A stretch of DNA of 61,860 nt, taken from NCBI RefSeq assembly GCF_004138215.1, contig NZ_RYYS01000014.1:1-61860 (forward strand). Direction: 5' to 3'. The translations under genes and the position numbers were made by a program. Source of the stretch: Anaerophilus nitritigenes (GTDB lineage: Bacteria; Bacillota; Clostridia; Peptostreptococcales; Thermotaleaceae). Positions 49,935-59,096 of the stretch are shown here, piece after piece. Each line of letters starts with the position of its first letter. The first letter of the stretch is position 1. Below the pieces are notes generated by a model, which saw nothing but the letters and a program-made list of their open reading frames with translations, was not told the origin of the DNA and ran no database searches.

Positions 49935-51347
49935 ATGTATCAAATACTTATAGGACTTGAAATTCATGCAGAGCTTTTGACAAATTCTAAAATATTTTGT
50001 AGTTGCTCTACTCAGTTTGGAAAAGAAGCGAATACTCAGTGTTGTCCAGTATGTTTAGGTCTTCCAGGATCATTGCCAGTTTTGAATAAAAAGGTTATAG
50101 AGTTTGCTATCCAATCAGGAATTGCAATGAATTGTGAAATTACAAAAAAGTCTTTTATGGATCGGAAAAATTATTTTTATCCAGATTTACCAAAGGCTTA
50201 TCAAATTTCTCAATATGAAGATCCTTTGTGTAAAGATGGGTATATAGAAATAGAAAAAGATAAAAAAGTAAAAAAAATTGGGATTCAAAGAATTCATATA
50301 GAAGAGGATGCAGGCAAATCCATTCACGAGAAAGATTATTCATTAGTGGATTATAATAGATGTGGATTACCTTTAATTGAGATTGTTACAAAACCTCATA
50401 TGAATTCTTCAAAAGAAGCTTATCTATTTTTGGAGAATTTAAAAAGTATCCTTGAATATATAGAAGTTTCAGATTGCAAAATGGAAGAAGGATCGCTAAG
50501 GTGTGATGTAAATATTAATGTAGTATCAAGCGATATGGTAAAAACTAATATTGTAGAGCTTAAAAATTTAAATTCATTTAAAGCAGTTGCAAAAGCTATT
50601 GAGTATGAAGAAAAAAGACATATTTCTCTTTTAGAAAAAGGTGAAAATACAAAAAAAGAAACGAGAAGATGGGATGAGCACAAAAACATGACTATTCCTA
50701 TGAGAAGCAAAGAATATGTACAAGATTATAGATATTTTAAAGATCCAGATTTAGTTATGATTCATATAGATAAAGATTGGATAGAGGGTATGAAAAAAAA
50801 TATTCCAGAGCTTCCAAAGGATAAAAAAAGTCGTTTTATAAAAGATTATCATCTTCCAGATTATGATGCGAAAGTACTTACTTCTTCAAGAAAAATAGCT
50901 GATTTTTTTGAAGAAGTAGTGAAATATTTTTCTGATTTTAAGCTTGTAAGCAATTTTATAATGACAGAAGTTTATAGAGTATTAAAAGAAAAAAATATCA
51001 CTATAGAAGATATAAAAATTAAACCAAAGGATTTAGGAGAGCTTCTTACATTCATACAGAAAGGAATGATTAGCAATCATATAGGGAAAAAAATTTTTAA
51101 AAAGATGTGCATTTCTGGAGAAACACCAAGAAACATTATAGAAAATAAAGGACTAATACAAATATCTGATGAAAATAGTATCAAAGAAATGATACAAAAA
51201 GTAATCAATGAAAATCCTCAGTCTATTGAAGATTATAAAAATGGAAAAGATAAAGCATTAGGTTTTTTAGTAGGACAAGTGATGAAAGAATCTAGAGGGA
51301 AAGCAAATCCAAAGCTTGTAAATCAATATCTAAACAAGATGATTTAA
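49935..51347 (+). CDS. gatB: Glutamyl/aspartyl-tRNA amidotransferase, subunit B
   Basis: Kinase/amidation subunit that binds the tRNA. 470 residues. N-terminal LIGLEIHAELLTNSKIFCSC with a Cys-x-Cys...Cys-Cys-x-x-Cys zinc site, then RKNYFYPDLPKAYQISQYE, HIEEDAGKS, DYNRCGLPLIEIVT and CDVNINV. The C-terminal ~150 residues are the tRNA-binding helical and YqeY-like domains, ending VGQVMKESRGKANPKLVNQY. Start overlaps the GAGGTAATGT ribosome site. Confidence 0.97.
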   Translation: MYQILIGLEIHAELLTNSKIFCSCSTQFGKEANTQCCPVCLGLPGSLPVLNKKVIEFAIQSGIAMNCEITKKSFMDRKNYFYPDLPKAYQISQYEDPLCKDGYIEIEKDKKVKKIGIQRIHIEEDAGKSIHEKDYSLVDYNRCGLPLIEIVTKPHMNSSKEAYLFLENLKSILEYIEVSDCKMEEGSLRCDVNINVVSSDMVKTNIVELKNLNSFKAVAKAIEYEEKRHISLLEKGENTKKETRRWDEHKNMTIPMRSKEYVQDYRYFKDPDLVMIHIDKDWIEGMKKNIPELPKDKKSRFIKDYHLPDYDAKVLTSSRKIADFFEEVVKYFSDFKLVSNFIMTEVYRVLKEKNITIEDIKIKPKDLGELLTFIQKGMISNHIGKKIFKKMCISGETPRNIIENKGLIQISDENSIKEMIQKVINENPQSIEDYKNGKDKALGFLVGQVMKESRGKANPKLVNQYLNKMI

Positions 51348-51438
51348 TGAGAATATGGTATAAGAACATAGGAATTTTGTAACTTACACCTTCTTTTATG
51401 AATATTATGAATATAAACCATAAAAGGAGGTTTTTTTA

Positions 51439-52821
51439 TTGATTGAACTTACTCTTATTCATTGGATTTATGTAGTGATGGTACTTGTTGTATTAGGAAT
51501 TATGTTAATGAGAAAAGATACAATTATTCCCTGTGTATTAGGAATATTTTTTATAGGATTTGCAGCTAAAAAAACTGTTTTAGGAGCTACAAAAGCAATA
51601 TTTGATAGTTTTATTGTGGCAGGGATAGAGCTACTTGGAATTATATTAGTGATTTCATGTATTGTTGCCATGTCTAAAGTATTAGAAGAAATTGGTGCCA
51701 ATCAATTGATGGTAAAACCTTTTACAAAGTTTATCAAAACACCAGATATAGCCTTTTGGTTTATAGGAATAACGATGCTTTTGATATCATGGTTTTTTTG
51801 GCCTTCACCAGCAACAGCCTTAGTAGGAGCTGTAATGCTTCCTGTTGCACTTAAAGTAGGACTTCCAGCTATAGGAGTAGCTATGGCTATTAACTTATTT
51901 GGACATGGACTTTCCTTATCTACAGATTATGTGATTCAAGGGGCACCTACTATTACCGCAACAGCAGCAGGAGTACCTGTCGAATCAGTTATTACAGAAG
52001 GAACTCCTCTTTTTTGGGTAATGGGTATTGTGACTATTACGACTGCATTTATTCTTTTAAAAAGAGATATGAAAAAAGGAAAAATATCAAATACAAATAT
52101 GGATGAATTTCATACAGAAGCAAAAAAGAAGATAAGGGCGACTGCTAAAATATCTGCAATTTTAGTATCAATTGGATTTTTATTAGATGTTATAGCTATG
52201 TTTTTATTTGAAATTAAAGGATCAGATGCAACAGCATTAATTGGAGGAACATCTATTCTATTACTTATGATTATTTGTGGTATAACTTATAAAGGAGAAG
52301 CTTTAGATCAAATTACAAAATATATAAAAGAAGGATTTGTATTTGGAATGGAAATATTTGGACCAATTATTCCTATTGCAGCTTTTTTCTATATGGGAGA
52401 AGTATCCCCTCTTGAGGCTGTTTTAGGAGAAGGAGTTCTTCCTATAGGCTCTCAAGGAATATTATCTGATATGGGAAGCGCACTAGCAGCTGTTGCTCCT
52501 ATGAATCGTCCCATGGCAGCTAGTATGGAGATGGTTGTAGGAGCTATTACAGGGTTAGATGGTTCAGGGTTTTCAGGAATGTCTTTAGCAGGATCTTTAG
52601 CAAAAGTCTTTGGAACAGCAGTAGGTGCAAGTATACCAAAGCTTGCAGCATTAGGTCAGATTGGAGCTATATGGGTTGGAGGAGGAACGATTGTTCCTTG
52701 GGGACTTATTCCTGCAGCAGCTATCTGTAGAGTCATGCCTATAGATTTGGCAAGAAGGAATTTCTTCCCTGTCATGATTGGATTCATTGTAACAACCATA
52801 GTAGCTATATTTATTATATAG
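51439..52821 (+). CDS. Polytopic membrane protein, ion-transporter-like
   Basis: 460 residues with about eleven or twelve helices. Segments such as FFWPSPATALVGAVMLPVAL, INLFGHGLSLSTDYVIQGAPT and GQIGAIWVGGGTIVPWGLIP suggest the ion-transporter (DcuC/GntP-like) superfamily. I cannot name the family or the substrate. TTG start behind AAAGGAGG. The 91-base gap from gatB holds no clear terminator, so some co-transcription is possible. It ends with its own terminator. Confidence 0.8.
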   Translation: MIELTLIHWIYVVMVLVVLGIMLMRKDTIIPCVLGIFFIGFAAKKTVLGATKAIFDSFIVAGIELLGIILVISCIVAMSKVLEEIGANQLMVKPFTKFIKTPDIAFWFIGITMLLISWFFWPSPATALVGAVMLPVALKVGLPAIGVAMAINLFGHGLSLSTDYVIQGAPTITATAAGVPVESVITEGTPLFWVMGIVTITTAFILLKRDMKKGKISNTNMDEFHTEAKKKIRATAKISAILVSIGFLLDVIAMFLFEIKGSDATALIGGTSILLLMIICGITYKGEALDQITKYIKEGFVFGMEIFGPIIPIAAFFYMGEVSPLEAVLGEGVLPIGSQGILSDMGSALAAVAPMNRPMAASMEMVVGAITGLDGSGFSGMSLAGSLAKVFGTAVGASIPKLAALGQIGAIWVGGGTIVPWGLIPAAAICRVMPIDLARRNFFPVMIGFIVTTIVAIFII

Positions 52822-52827
52822 CAATCT

Positions 52828-52852
52828 AAAACTAAGCCGAAGGCTTAGTTTT
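52828..52852 (+). terminator. Terminator after the ion-transporter-like gene
   Basis: AAAACTAAGCC/GGCTTAGTTTT, perfect 11-bp stem, loop GAA, T-run in the 3' arm. Confidence 0.85.
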
Positions 52853-52916
52853 ACTGTTATATGAAAACAGAATTTTTATCCATTGTTACATCTGAGTTAC
52901 AATTCAATAAAGTACA

Positions 52917-52946
52917 TTGACGAAGCTTTTAACTAAGTGATATAAC
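52917..52946 (+). promoter_or_regulatory. Promoter of amidase gene 1
   Basis: TTGACG (52917-52922), an 18-base spacer, TATAAC (52941-52946). The same pair with the same spacing, plus flanking GTTACAATT upstream and AAGTGATATAACTGTA around the -10, recurs before amidase gene 2. Confidence 0.75.
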
Positions 52947-53036
52947 TGTAAGTAGAGAAAGATTGTCGAAAATAATACAAAATTATTTTTATTTTTGGCA
53001 AAAGGAGGAATGCTATTAAAATTAGGGGGACAAGTG

Positions 53037-55154
53037 ATGAAAAAAGGATTATTATTTTTGATTATATTTACAATGATGTTTTCTATAGTATCTACAGCTT
53101 TTGGACAAGAGGCAAAAAATAGCATACAAGTAATAGATGGGATAACAGGAAAAAGTCAAAAAGTACATAGTGTAAATTTAGTAATGTCGGGAGAGGTTGT
53201 TCATACAGATGTACCTGCTCTCTTATATACTATAAATTGGAAAAGTAGAACTTTGGTACCTATTAAGTTTATCGTTGAAAATTTAGGAGCAGAAATTAAG
53301 TGGAACCAAGAGAAAAAGGAAGCTACGATTATTGCAGATCAAAAAACTATTGTTTTAAAAATAGATAGTGATAAGGCTTTAGTAAATGGAAAATCTGTTT
53401 CTCTTCCAGATCAAGTTCCTGCAAAATTATTAGGATATAAAGAAAACTATAGAACCATGGTTCCTTTAAGATTTATTGCTGAACAATTGGGAATGGATAT
53501 AGGTTGGAATCAAGAAAGTGCTACTGTTACCATTGAAGCTATAAAACCTGTAGAACCTATACAACCTATTACTCCAACAGAAGATATTACTGATATTACA
53601 TATGAAAATTCAAAAAGACCTCAAATACTTATTAAAACTACTAAAGAGGTAGAATTTAAAACAAGCTATTTAGAGGGAAGTAAGTATGGAAGCTGTGATC
53701 GATTGGTTTTAGATATTCCAAACACTACTTTTAAGATCAATGATCCATCTATGATAGATAATGATGGACTTATTAGAAAAACTATAAATAAAGATGGAAT
53801 TATGACAATAAGAGGATCTTTATTTGAACCAGCGCCTAAAAATGTAAGTCGTATTGTGATAGATTTAGCTATGACAAAAGGATATCATGTGTCTTATGAT
53901 AAAGAGCAAAAGGCTATCAAAGTAGATTTTGTAAATAGTGTTAATAACATAAAGGTAGAAAAAAGAAATCTTGTAGATGCTATAGTGATCCAAACAGAAG
54001 AGAAGCCTACCTATAATAGAATGAACTTAGGAAATAGAGTGGTGGTAGATGTATTAAATGCATCATTGAAGTTTAATAAAAGTGAAGTTCCCATTTCACA
54101 AGTAGGAATTCAAAAAATCAGAGTAGCTGAATTTGAACCAGATCAAAATTATGAAAAAGATGATCGAATTGTTAGGATTGTAATAGATTTAAATAATATG
54201 CAAAGTCCTGAAAATGTCTTTATAGACCAAGAAGGAAAGGATATTATTATCTATACAAGTCAAAAGCCTATAGATACAATGAATTATGAAAAAATAAATA
54301 ATAGTCAATCACTCCTTCAACTTTCTTTAAATGATGAAGTAAAATATGATATAGACCATGATTTAAATAAAAATGAATTATACGTAATAGTGCCAAAGGA
54401 TAAAGTAGAACTAAAAAACACCCTTCTTACATTAGAGGATCGTATGATTCAAACTATTAAGATAGAAGGGCAAAAGGATTCGTATTTATTAAGTATCAAA
54501 ATGAAAGAAAAAACAGAATACAAAGTAGAAAGTTCAAAAACAACAGATGAAATTAAAATAAGATTTACGAATACGGCAATTACTCCACTGCCTAGTACAG
54601 GAAAAAAATTGATTGTTATTGATGCAGGTCATGGAGGAAAAGATCCTGGAACACATAGTAAAAGTCCTCTACAATATGAAAAAGACTTAGCATTAGATAC
54701 AGCAAAGAGATTAGAACAACTTTTACAAATGGCAGGTTATGATACTCATATGACAAGAAGCGATGATACATTTATAGAACTTAAGGAGAGACCTGGTGTT
54801 GCAAATCGTTTAAATGCAGATTTATTTGTAAGTATTCACTATAACTCTCATCCAAATCCAGATATAAGCGGAGTACAAACTCTTTATGTAGATAATGATC
54901 CAAGAAACAACAAACCCTTTGCAACGATTATGCAACAAGAACTTGTAAAGGGACTAAATGCACCAGATAGATTGATTGTGCATAGGCCAAATTTAGTGGT
55001 GATTAGAGATACAAAAATGCCAGCAGTATTATGCGAGATTGCATTTGTATCAAATCCACAAGAAGCTTTAAAATCAAGTATGCCAGAATACAGACAAAGA
55101 GCTGCTCAAGCAATGTTAAATGGAATTGAAAGATATTTAAATGAGGTAAGATAA
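53037..55154 (+). CDS. N-acetylmuramoyl-L-alanine amidase, long form
   Basis: Secreted cell-wall hydrolase that cuts the bond between MurNAc and L-Ala. 705 residues. Signal peptide (1-23), a copper-amine-oxidase-like N-terminal domain (about 50-165: RTLVPIKFIVENLGAEIKW), several AMIN-type wall-targeting modules (about 180-505), and a C-terminal Amidase_3 domain (about 520-705). The zinc/catalytic residues are in DAGHGGKDPGT, YEKDLALDTAKR, SIHYNSH and CEIAFVSNPQE. The ATG at 53037 lies 7 bases after AGGGGG; an upstream TTG frame is less likely. Paralogue of 56225-57292. Confidence 0.95.
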   Translation: MKKGLLFLIIFTMMFSIVSTAFGQEAKNSIQVIDGITGKSQKVHSVNLVMSGEVVHTDVPALLYTINWKSRTLVPIKFIVENLGAEIKWNQEKKEATIIADQKTIVLKIDSDKALVNGKSVSLPDQVPAKLLGYKENYRTMVPLRFIAEQLGMDIGWNQESATVTIEAIKPVEPIQPITPTEDITDITYENSKRPQILIKTTKEVEFKTSYLEGSKYGSCDRLVLDIPNTTFKINDPSMIDNDGLIRKTINKDGIMTIRGSLFEPAPKNVSRIVIDLAMTKGYHVSYDKEQKAIKVDFVNSVNNIKVEKRNLVDAIVIQTEEKPTYNRMNLGNRVVVDVLNASLKFNKSEVPISQVGIQKIRVAEFEPDQNYEKDDRIVRIVIDLNNMQSPENVFIDQEGKDIIIYTSQKPIDTMNYEKINNSQSLLQLSLNDEVKYDIDHDLNKNELYVIVPKDKVELKNTLLTLEDRMIQTIKIEGQKDSYLLSIKMKEKTEYKVESSKTTDEIKIRFTNTAITPLPSTGKKLIVIDAGHGGKDPGTHSKSPLQYEKDLALDTAKRLEQLLQMAGYDTHMTRSDDTFIELKERPGVANRLNADLFVSIHYNSHPNPDISGVQTLYVDNDPRNNKPFATIMQQELVKGLNAPDRLIVHRPNLVVIRDTKMPAVLCEIAFVSNPQEALKSSMPEYRQRAAQAMLNGIERYLNEVR

Positions 55155-55157
55155 ATG

Positions 55158-55198
55158 TACAAAATAAGACTAGGCCGTAGGCTTAGTCTTATTTTGTA
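55158..55198. terminator. Terminator after amidase gene 1
   Basis: A 19-bp stem (TACAAAATAAGACTAGGCC with GGCTTAGTCTTATTTTGTA, one G-U) and a GTA loop. The minus-strand small gene at 55170-55340 has its last codons inside this stem, so it probably serves both directions. Confidence 0.85.
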
Positions 55199-55340
55199 TA
55201 GAAATATGATTGTATGTATTTTGAGGGGTAAAATACACACAACTAGGATGGGGAGTAGAAGATAACGAAATAACATGAGTAAGATTGCATTTACCATCAT
55301 TTTGAAAAAAACAAGGAAGAGAACAATTGATGTTAATCAT
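55170..55340 (-). CDS. Small cysteine-containing protein, DUF1540-like
   Basis: 56 residues starting MININCSLPCFFQNDGKCNL and continuing with SLSSTPHPSCVYF. Four cysteines spaced C-x3-C-x7-C and a later C fit the pattern of the short DUF1540-like proteins common in Clostridia, whose function is not known. The ATG at 55340 follows AAGAGGTG; a GTG 12 bases upstream is inside that site. The C-terminal tail is encoded by the terminator stem and may be unimportant. Confidence 0.7.
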   Translation of the reverse strand: MININCSLPCFFQNDGKCNLTHVISLSSTPHPSCVYFTPQNTYNHISIQNKTKPTA

Positions 55341-55469
55341 TTTACTGATCACCTCTTAAAGATAGTATGAGAATATATAAGATAGATATACCTTGAAAAA
55401 AATGTATATCTGTATAAAAAATTTAAAAAATCATATCATAAACAAGAATAAGAATAAAGGAGGAAGAAT

Positions 55470-56054
55470 ATGTTTTTTGAGGACTATACAAATACAAAAG
55501 TTTTGTATCATATTATTAGTTTGATAGATTTAAAAAGAGTATTACAAAGAGGAATTCATTTTGATGACAAAATTACTTATCAAACCAAATATGATGGTTT
55601 TCATGAAATCATTGACAATGAAAAGCCAGAATATATTCCTAAATGGGTAATTAGAAATAAATCTATTTTTGCAAGCATGAATTATTCTAAGAATCATTAT
55701 TTTCATTCTCATAGTGCAGTTTTATCTATTCAAGTAAATCCTAAAAAATGTTGGGTAGCCAATGAAAATTATGCCAATGAGTTTTATGAACCTTTTGTGC
55801 TACAGCATATAAAAGATTTCGAAGGGTGTAAAAAATATATTCAAAATGAAGGAAAGAAATTATTAAAAAAATATTGGGAGACTTCTTTAAGCTTTGAAGA
55901 AAATTTGAAAGCCAGAAAAGATAAAACAAAAGGATATGACGCAGAAGTACTTATTCTACATTCTATTGAGCCTAAAGATATTGAGATTGAATACATCGTA
56001 TCAGATCATAAAATGATGACTATAAAAGAATGGAAAAATACTTTTTGTGGATAA
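55470..56054 (+). CDS. Possible ADP-ribosyltransferase-fold protein (DarT/DUF4433-like)
   Basis: 194 residues, soluble, no signal peptide. The N-terminus (KVLYHIISLIDLKRVLQRGI) resembles the first strand-helix of DarT/DUF4433-type ADP-ribosyltransferases, with His14 in the usual place. Later come SIFASMNYSKN, AVLSIQVNP and AEVLILHSIEPKDIEIEYI, with Glu159 where DarT-type enzymes hold the catalytic Glu. This reading is by pattern only. No DarG-like macrodomain partner is adjacent, as expected for a toxin pair. It lies between the two amidase paralogues, behind AAAGGAGGAAG. Confidence 0.6.
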   Translation: MFFEDYTNTKVLYHIISLIDLKRVLQRGIHFDDKITYQTKYDGFHEIIDNEKPEYIPKWVIRNKSIFASMNYSKNHYFHSHSAVLSIQVNPKKCWVANENYANEFYEPFVLQHIKDFEGCKKYIQNEGKKLLKKYWETSLSFEENLKARKDKTKGYDAEVLILHSIEPKDIEIEYIVSDHKMMTIKEWKNTFCG

Positions 56055-56105
56055 ATTTATATTAAACAATACTTATTACATATTGGTTACAATTTAATAA
56101 GTATA

Positions 56106-56135
56106 TTGACGAGAGATTTGAGCAAGTGATATAAC
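56106..56135 (+). promoter_or_regulatory. Promoter of amidase gene 2
   Basis: TTGACG (56106-56111), an 18-base spacer, TATAAC (56130-56135). It is a recognisable copy of the promoter at 52917-52946. Confidence 0.75.
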
Positions 56136-56224
56136 TGTATATGTAGAAGGATTGTCTAAAATAAAACAATACTGTTTTAATTTGGGATAAGAGGAGGAAT
56201 ATGATTAAAATAGGGGGACATAAG

Positions 56225-57292
56225 ATGAAAAAAGTATTATTATTTTTATTTACATTCACGATATTCTTATCTATGGGATCTATAGCATTTGGGGAAGAGA
56301 TGAAGAGTAGTATGCAAGTAAAAAATCAAAAAGTAGAGACAGTCAATAAGGTTCATAATATTAAGATAGAAAAAATAAATCTTGTAGATGCAGTAGTCAT
56401 ACAAACAGAGGAAACTCCTACTTATAATAGAATGGATATAGGAAATCGAATCGTAGTAGATGTGCTCAATGCATCATTAAAAATGAATCAAAAAGAAATG
56501 CATATTTCTCAATTAGGAATTGAAAAAATAAAAATGACTGAATTTGCATCTAATCAAAACTATGAAAAACAAGATAAAGTAGTTCGTATTGTACTTTATT
56601 TAGATTCTGTGGAAAGTGCTGAAAATGTATGTATTGATCAAGAAGGAAAAGATATCATTATTTATACGAGTCAAAAACCTGTAAAACAATTACATTATGA
56701 AAAAGAAAATAATAATATTATTTTTCCTACAAAAAATAATACAGGGAAGAAAATGATAGTGGTAGATCCAGGACATGGAGGAAAAGCCCCTGGAACTCAT
56801 AGTGAAAATCCTCTACAATATGAAAAAGATTTAGCATTAGATACAGCAAAAAGATTAGAAAAACTTCTACAAGAAGTAGGATATGATACATATATGACAA
56901 GAAGTGATGATATTACTGTAGGACTTTCTGATAGGGCTAATGCTGCAAATATTGTAAATGCAGATCTATTTGTAAGTGTACACTACAATTGGTTTGATGA
57001 TCCAAAAGTAAGTGGTGTACAAACTCTTTATGTAGACAATGATCCTAGAGATAATAAAGTTTTTGCAAAGATTATGCAAGAAGAATTAGTAAAAGGACTG
57101 GATGCTAAAGATATGCGTATTGTAGATAGACCAAACTTAGTAGTCATTAGAGACACAAAGATGCCAGCAGTTTTGTGCGAGATTGCTTTTTTATCTAACC
57201 CTGAAGAAGTACTCAAAGTTAGTACACAAGAATATAGACAAAGAGCAGCACAAGCCATGTTAAATGGGATTACAAGGTATTTAAATCAATAG
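56225..57292 (+). CDS. N-acetylmuramoyl-L-alanine amidase, short form
   Basis: 355 residues. Signal peptide (1-24: KKVLLFLFTFTIFLSMGSIAFG), one AMIN-type module (about 45-155) and a C-terminal Amidase_3 domain (about 175-355) with DPGHGGKAPGT, YEKDLALDTAKR, SVHYNWFD and CEIAFLSNPEE. It aligns with the long amidase at both ends but lacks its amine-oxidase-like domain and most AMIN modules, as if derived by internal loss after duplication. The ATG at 56225 matches the start used by the long form; an ATG at 56201 is possible. Confidence 0.95.
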   Translation: MKKVLLFLFTFTIFLSMGSIAFGEEMKSSMQVKNQKVETVNKVHNIKIEKINLVDAVVIQTEETPTYNRMDIGNRIVVDVLNASLKMNQKEMHISQLGIEKIKMTEFASNQNYEKQDKVVRIVLYLDSVESAENVCIDQEGKDIIIYTSQKPVKQLHYEKENNNIIFPTKNNTGKKMIVVDPGHGGKAPGTHSENPLQYEKDLALDTAKRLEKLLQEVGYDTYMTRSDDITVGLSDRANAANIVNADLFVSVHYNWFDDPKVSGVQTLYVDNDPRDNKVFAKIMQEELVKGLDAKDMRIVDRPNLVVIRDTKMPAVLCEIAFLSNPEEVLKVSTQEYRQRAAQAMLNGITRYLNQ

Positions 57293-57302
57293 ATAGTATA
57301 AA

Positions 57303-57337
57303 AATAATAAAAGATGCAAATTCGCATCTTTATTATT
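57303..57337 (+). terminator. Terminator after amidase gene 2
   Basis: AATAATAAAAGATGC/GCATCTTTATTATT, stem with one bulged A, loop AAATTC. Confidence 0.75.
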
Positions 57338-57438
57338 TGTGTAGAATTTTCTAAATAGTCAATAAAAAAGTTTTGTAAATAAGCAAAAAGGATATATAAT
57401 GAAAATAGATCACAATATTTCTACAGGAGGGAAATGTC

Positions 57439-57960
57439 ATGGAGTTTATTTTAGGATATTTGATTATATTTTGTGCAAGAATTGTAGATGTATCTATTTC
57501 TGTAGTAAGAACGATTTTGATGGTGAGAGGAAAAAAATTTCAAGCAGCTGCTTTAGGGGTGTTAGAGACTTTTATTTATATTACGATTCTTACTAAAATC
57601 ATGGGACAATTAGACAATGTAGGAAATTTGATTGCTTATGCATTAGGATTTGGTACAGGTCAGATGGTAGGAATCTTTTTAGAACAAAAGATGGCTATTG
57701 GACATGTAACAGCTCAAATTATTACCAAAGCAGATGAAGATGAGCTTTTGGAAATATTAAGAAAAGAAGGATTTGGAGTGACAGTTATTCAAGGTTATGG
57801 AAGAGAAGGTATTAAAAATATTTTAAACATTGCATTACAAAGAACCATGCTTCCAAAATTAAATGAAATATTAAATGAATTTGATAAAGGTGCCTTTGTA
57901 ACAATTATGGATACAAAGAATATTCAAGGAGGATATTTAAAAAGAATGAAAAGAAAATAA
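57439..57960 (+). CDS. UPF0316/DUF2179 membrane protein
   Basis: 173 residues. Three N-terminal helices with CARIVDVSISVVRTILMVRG (DUF5698 part), then a cytoplasmic DUF2179 domain (about 90-173) with QIITKADEDELLEILRKEGF, ENDing in KGAFVTIMDTKNIQGGY. A known Firmicute family without a settled function. RBS ACAGGAGGGAAA. The smaller frame at 57399-57596 is a shadow. Confidence 0.9.
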   Translation: MEFILGYLIIFCARIVDVSISVVRTILMVRGKKFQAAALGVLETFIYITILTKIMGQLDNVGNLIAYALGFGTGQMVGIFLEQKMAIGHVTAQIITKADEDELLEILRKEGFGVTVIQGYGREGIKNILNIALQRTMLPKLNEILNEFDKGAFVTIMDTKNIQGGYLKRMKRK

Positions 57961-58039
57961 TACAAATTTAAGGTTTTAGACATAGTGTTCATGCTTAACT
58001 AATATAATTTTACAAAGATATTGGTTAGGAGGGACATGA

Positions 58040-59065
58040 ATGAGAATACGTAAAGTAGCAGGGGTATTTTTACTATTGTGTATAATAATAGGTGTTACTG
58101 TGTTTACAAATCCTTTCAAAATGGTAAAAGGATTATTCAGTAATGAAGAGTTAGCTTCAAATATCATTGAAAGCAATGAAGATTCAGAAGAAGAAACTGC
58201 TTTAAGAGATACGGTACTTTATTATAAAGATGATAAAGGATTTTTAATTCCTGTTATGAGAAAAATTCCATGGACACAAGATAGAGGAATTGCAAAAATG
58301 GCTTTAAATTCTATGATTGATACACCTGGCAATAGAGAGGATGTAAAAGAAATAGGATTACAGCCAGTAATTCCTTCAAATACTCAAATTAGAGGAATGA
58401 CGATTAAAGATGGATTATGTAAAGTGGATTTTACTACAGAATTTTTAAATTATGTTAGCAAAGAAGAAGAAGAAAGCTTAATAAAATCAGTAGTATATAC
58501 ATTAACAGAGTTTCCGACAATTGATCAGGTACAACTTAGAGTAAATGGAAAAGTTTTAAGTGGGCTTACCTTTGGAACAAATATAGCAAATGCAATGACA
58601 AGAGACAATATTAATTATGTTAGCAAGGAGAATAATGATCAAAAGGTAGTAGTATATTATGAGGGAACAGCAAATGGATTATCATCTTATTTTGTTCCTG
58701 TAACAAAATCTATTAAAAAAGAAGATGCAACACCTGTAAATGTATTAGATGCACTAGATGCACTAGTAGAAGGGCCACCAGAAGGAATAGGACTATATAC
58801 TGAGATTCCAAAAGGAACACAAATTATAGGAGTAGATCTTAATGAAAGTATAGCAACTATAAATCTTACGGAAGAAGTATTAGATATAATAGAAAACGAC
58901 CAAGCAGCAGCAAGTATGGCTAAAACCTTTGGATTGACATTAAAAGAACAATATCCAAGTATTGCAGGGGTAAAGCTTTGTGTTAATGGAAAAGAGTTAA
59001 GGATTGGAGAAAGTAAAACAGAAGAACCTATTATAGTACCTACATTTGCAAATCAATATGAGTAA
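58040..59065 (+). CDS. gerM: GerM-type spore protein with two GerMN domains
   Basis: 341 residues. One N-terminal hydrophobic anchor (KVAGVFLLLCIIIGVTVF), an acidic linker, then two GerMN domains (about 60-185 and 200-330). Each contains a related core: VDFTTEFLNYVSKEEEESLI and INLTEEVLDIIENDQAAA. GerM in Bacillus holds the engulfment channel ring and is needed for sporulation and germination. In Bacillus it also precedes rph, rdgB and yfcE; here an unrelated gene sits between. RBS TTAGGAGGGAC. Confidence 0.92.
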   Translation: MRIRKVAGVFLLLCIIIGVTVFTNPFKMVKGLFSNEELASNIIESNEDSEEETALRDTVLYYKDDKGFLIPVMRKIPWTQDRGIAKMALNSMIDTPGNREDVKEIGLQPVIPSNTQIRGMTIKDGLCKVDFTTEFLNYVSKEEEESLIKSVVYTLTEFPTIDQVQLRVNGKVLSGLTFGTNIANAMTRDNINYVSKENNDQKVVVYYEGTANGLSSYFVPVTKSIKKEDATPVNVLDALDALVEGPPEGIGLYTEIPKGTQIIGVDLNESIATINLTEEVLDIIENDQAAASMAKTFGLTLKEQYPSIAGVKLCVNGKELRIGESKTEEPIIVPTFANQYE

Positions 59066-59096
59066 ACCAGTGGAGATCCACTGGTTTATTCATATT
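59055..59096. terminator. Bidirectional terminator, gerM and EEP gene
   Basis: TAAACCAGTGG/CCACTGGTTTA (loop AGAT), extended outward by AATATGA/TCATATT past one wobble pair, between convergent genes. The gerM stop is in the stem. Confidence 0.85.

Noticed and set aside
57399-57596. 65-residue Cys-rich frame overlapping the UPF0316 gene
   Set aside because: It is out of frame with a well-recognised family member and has no independent support.
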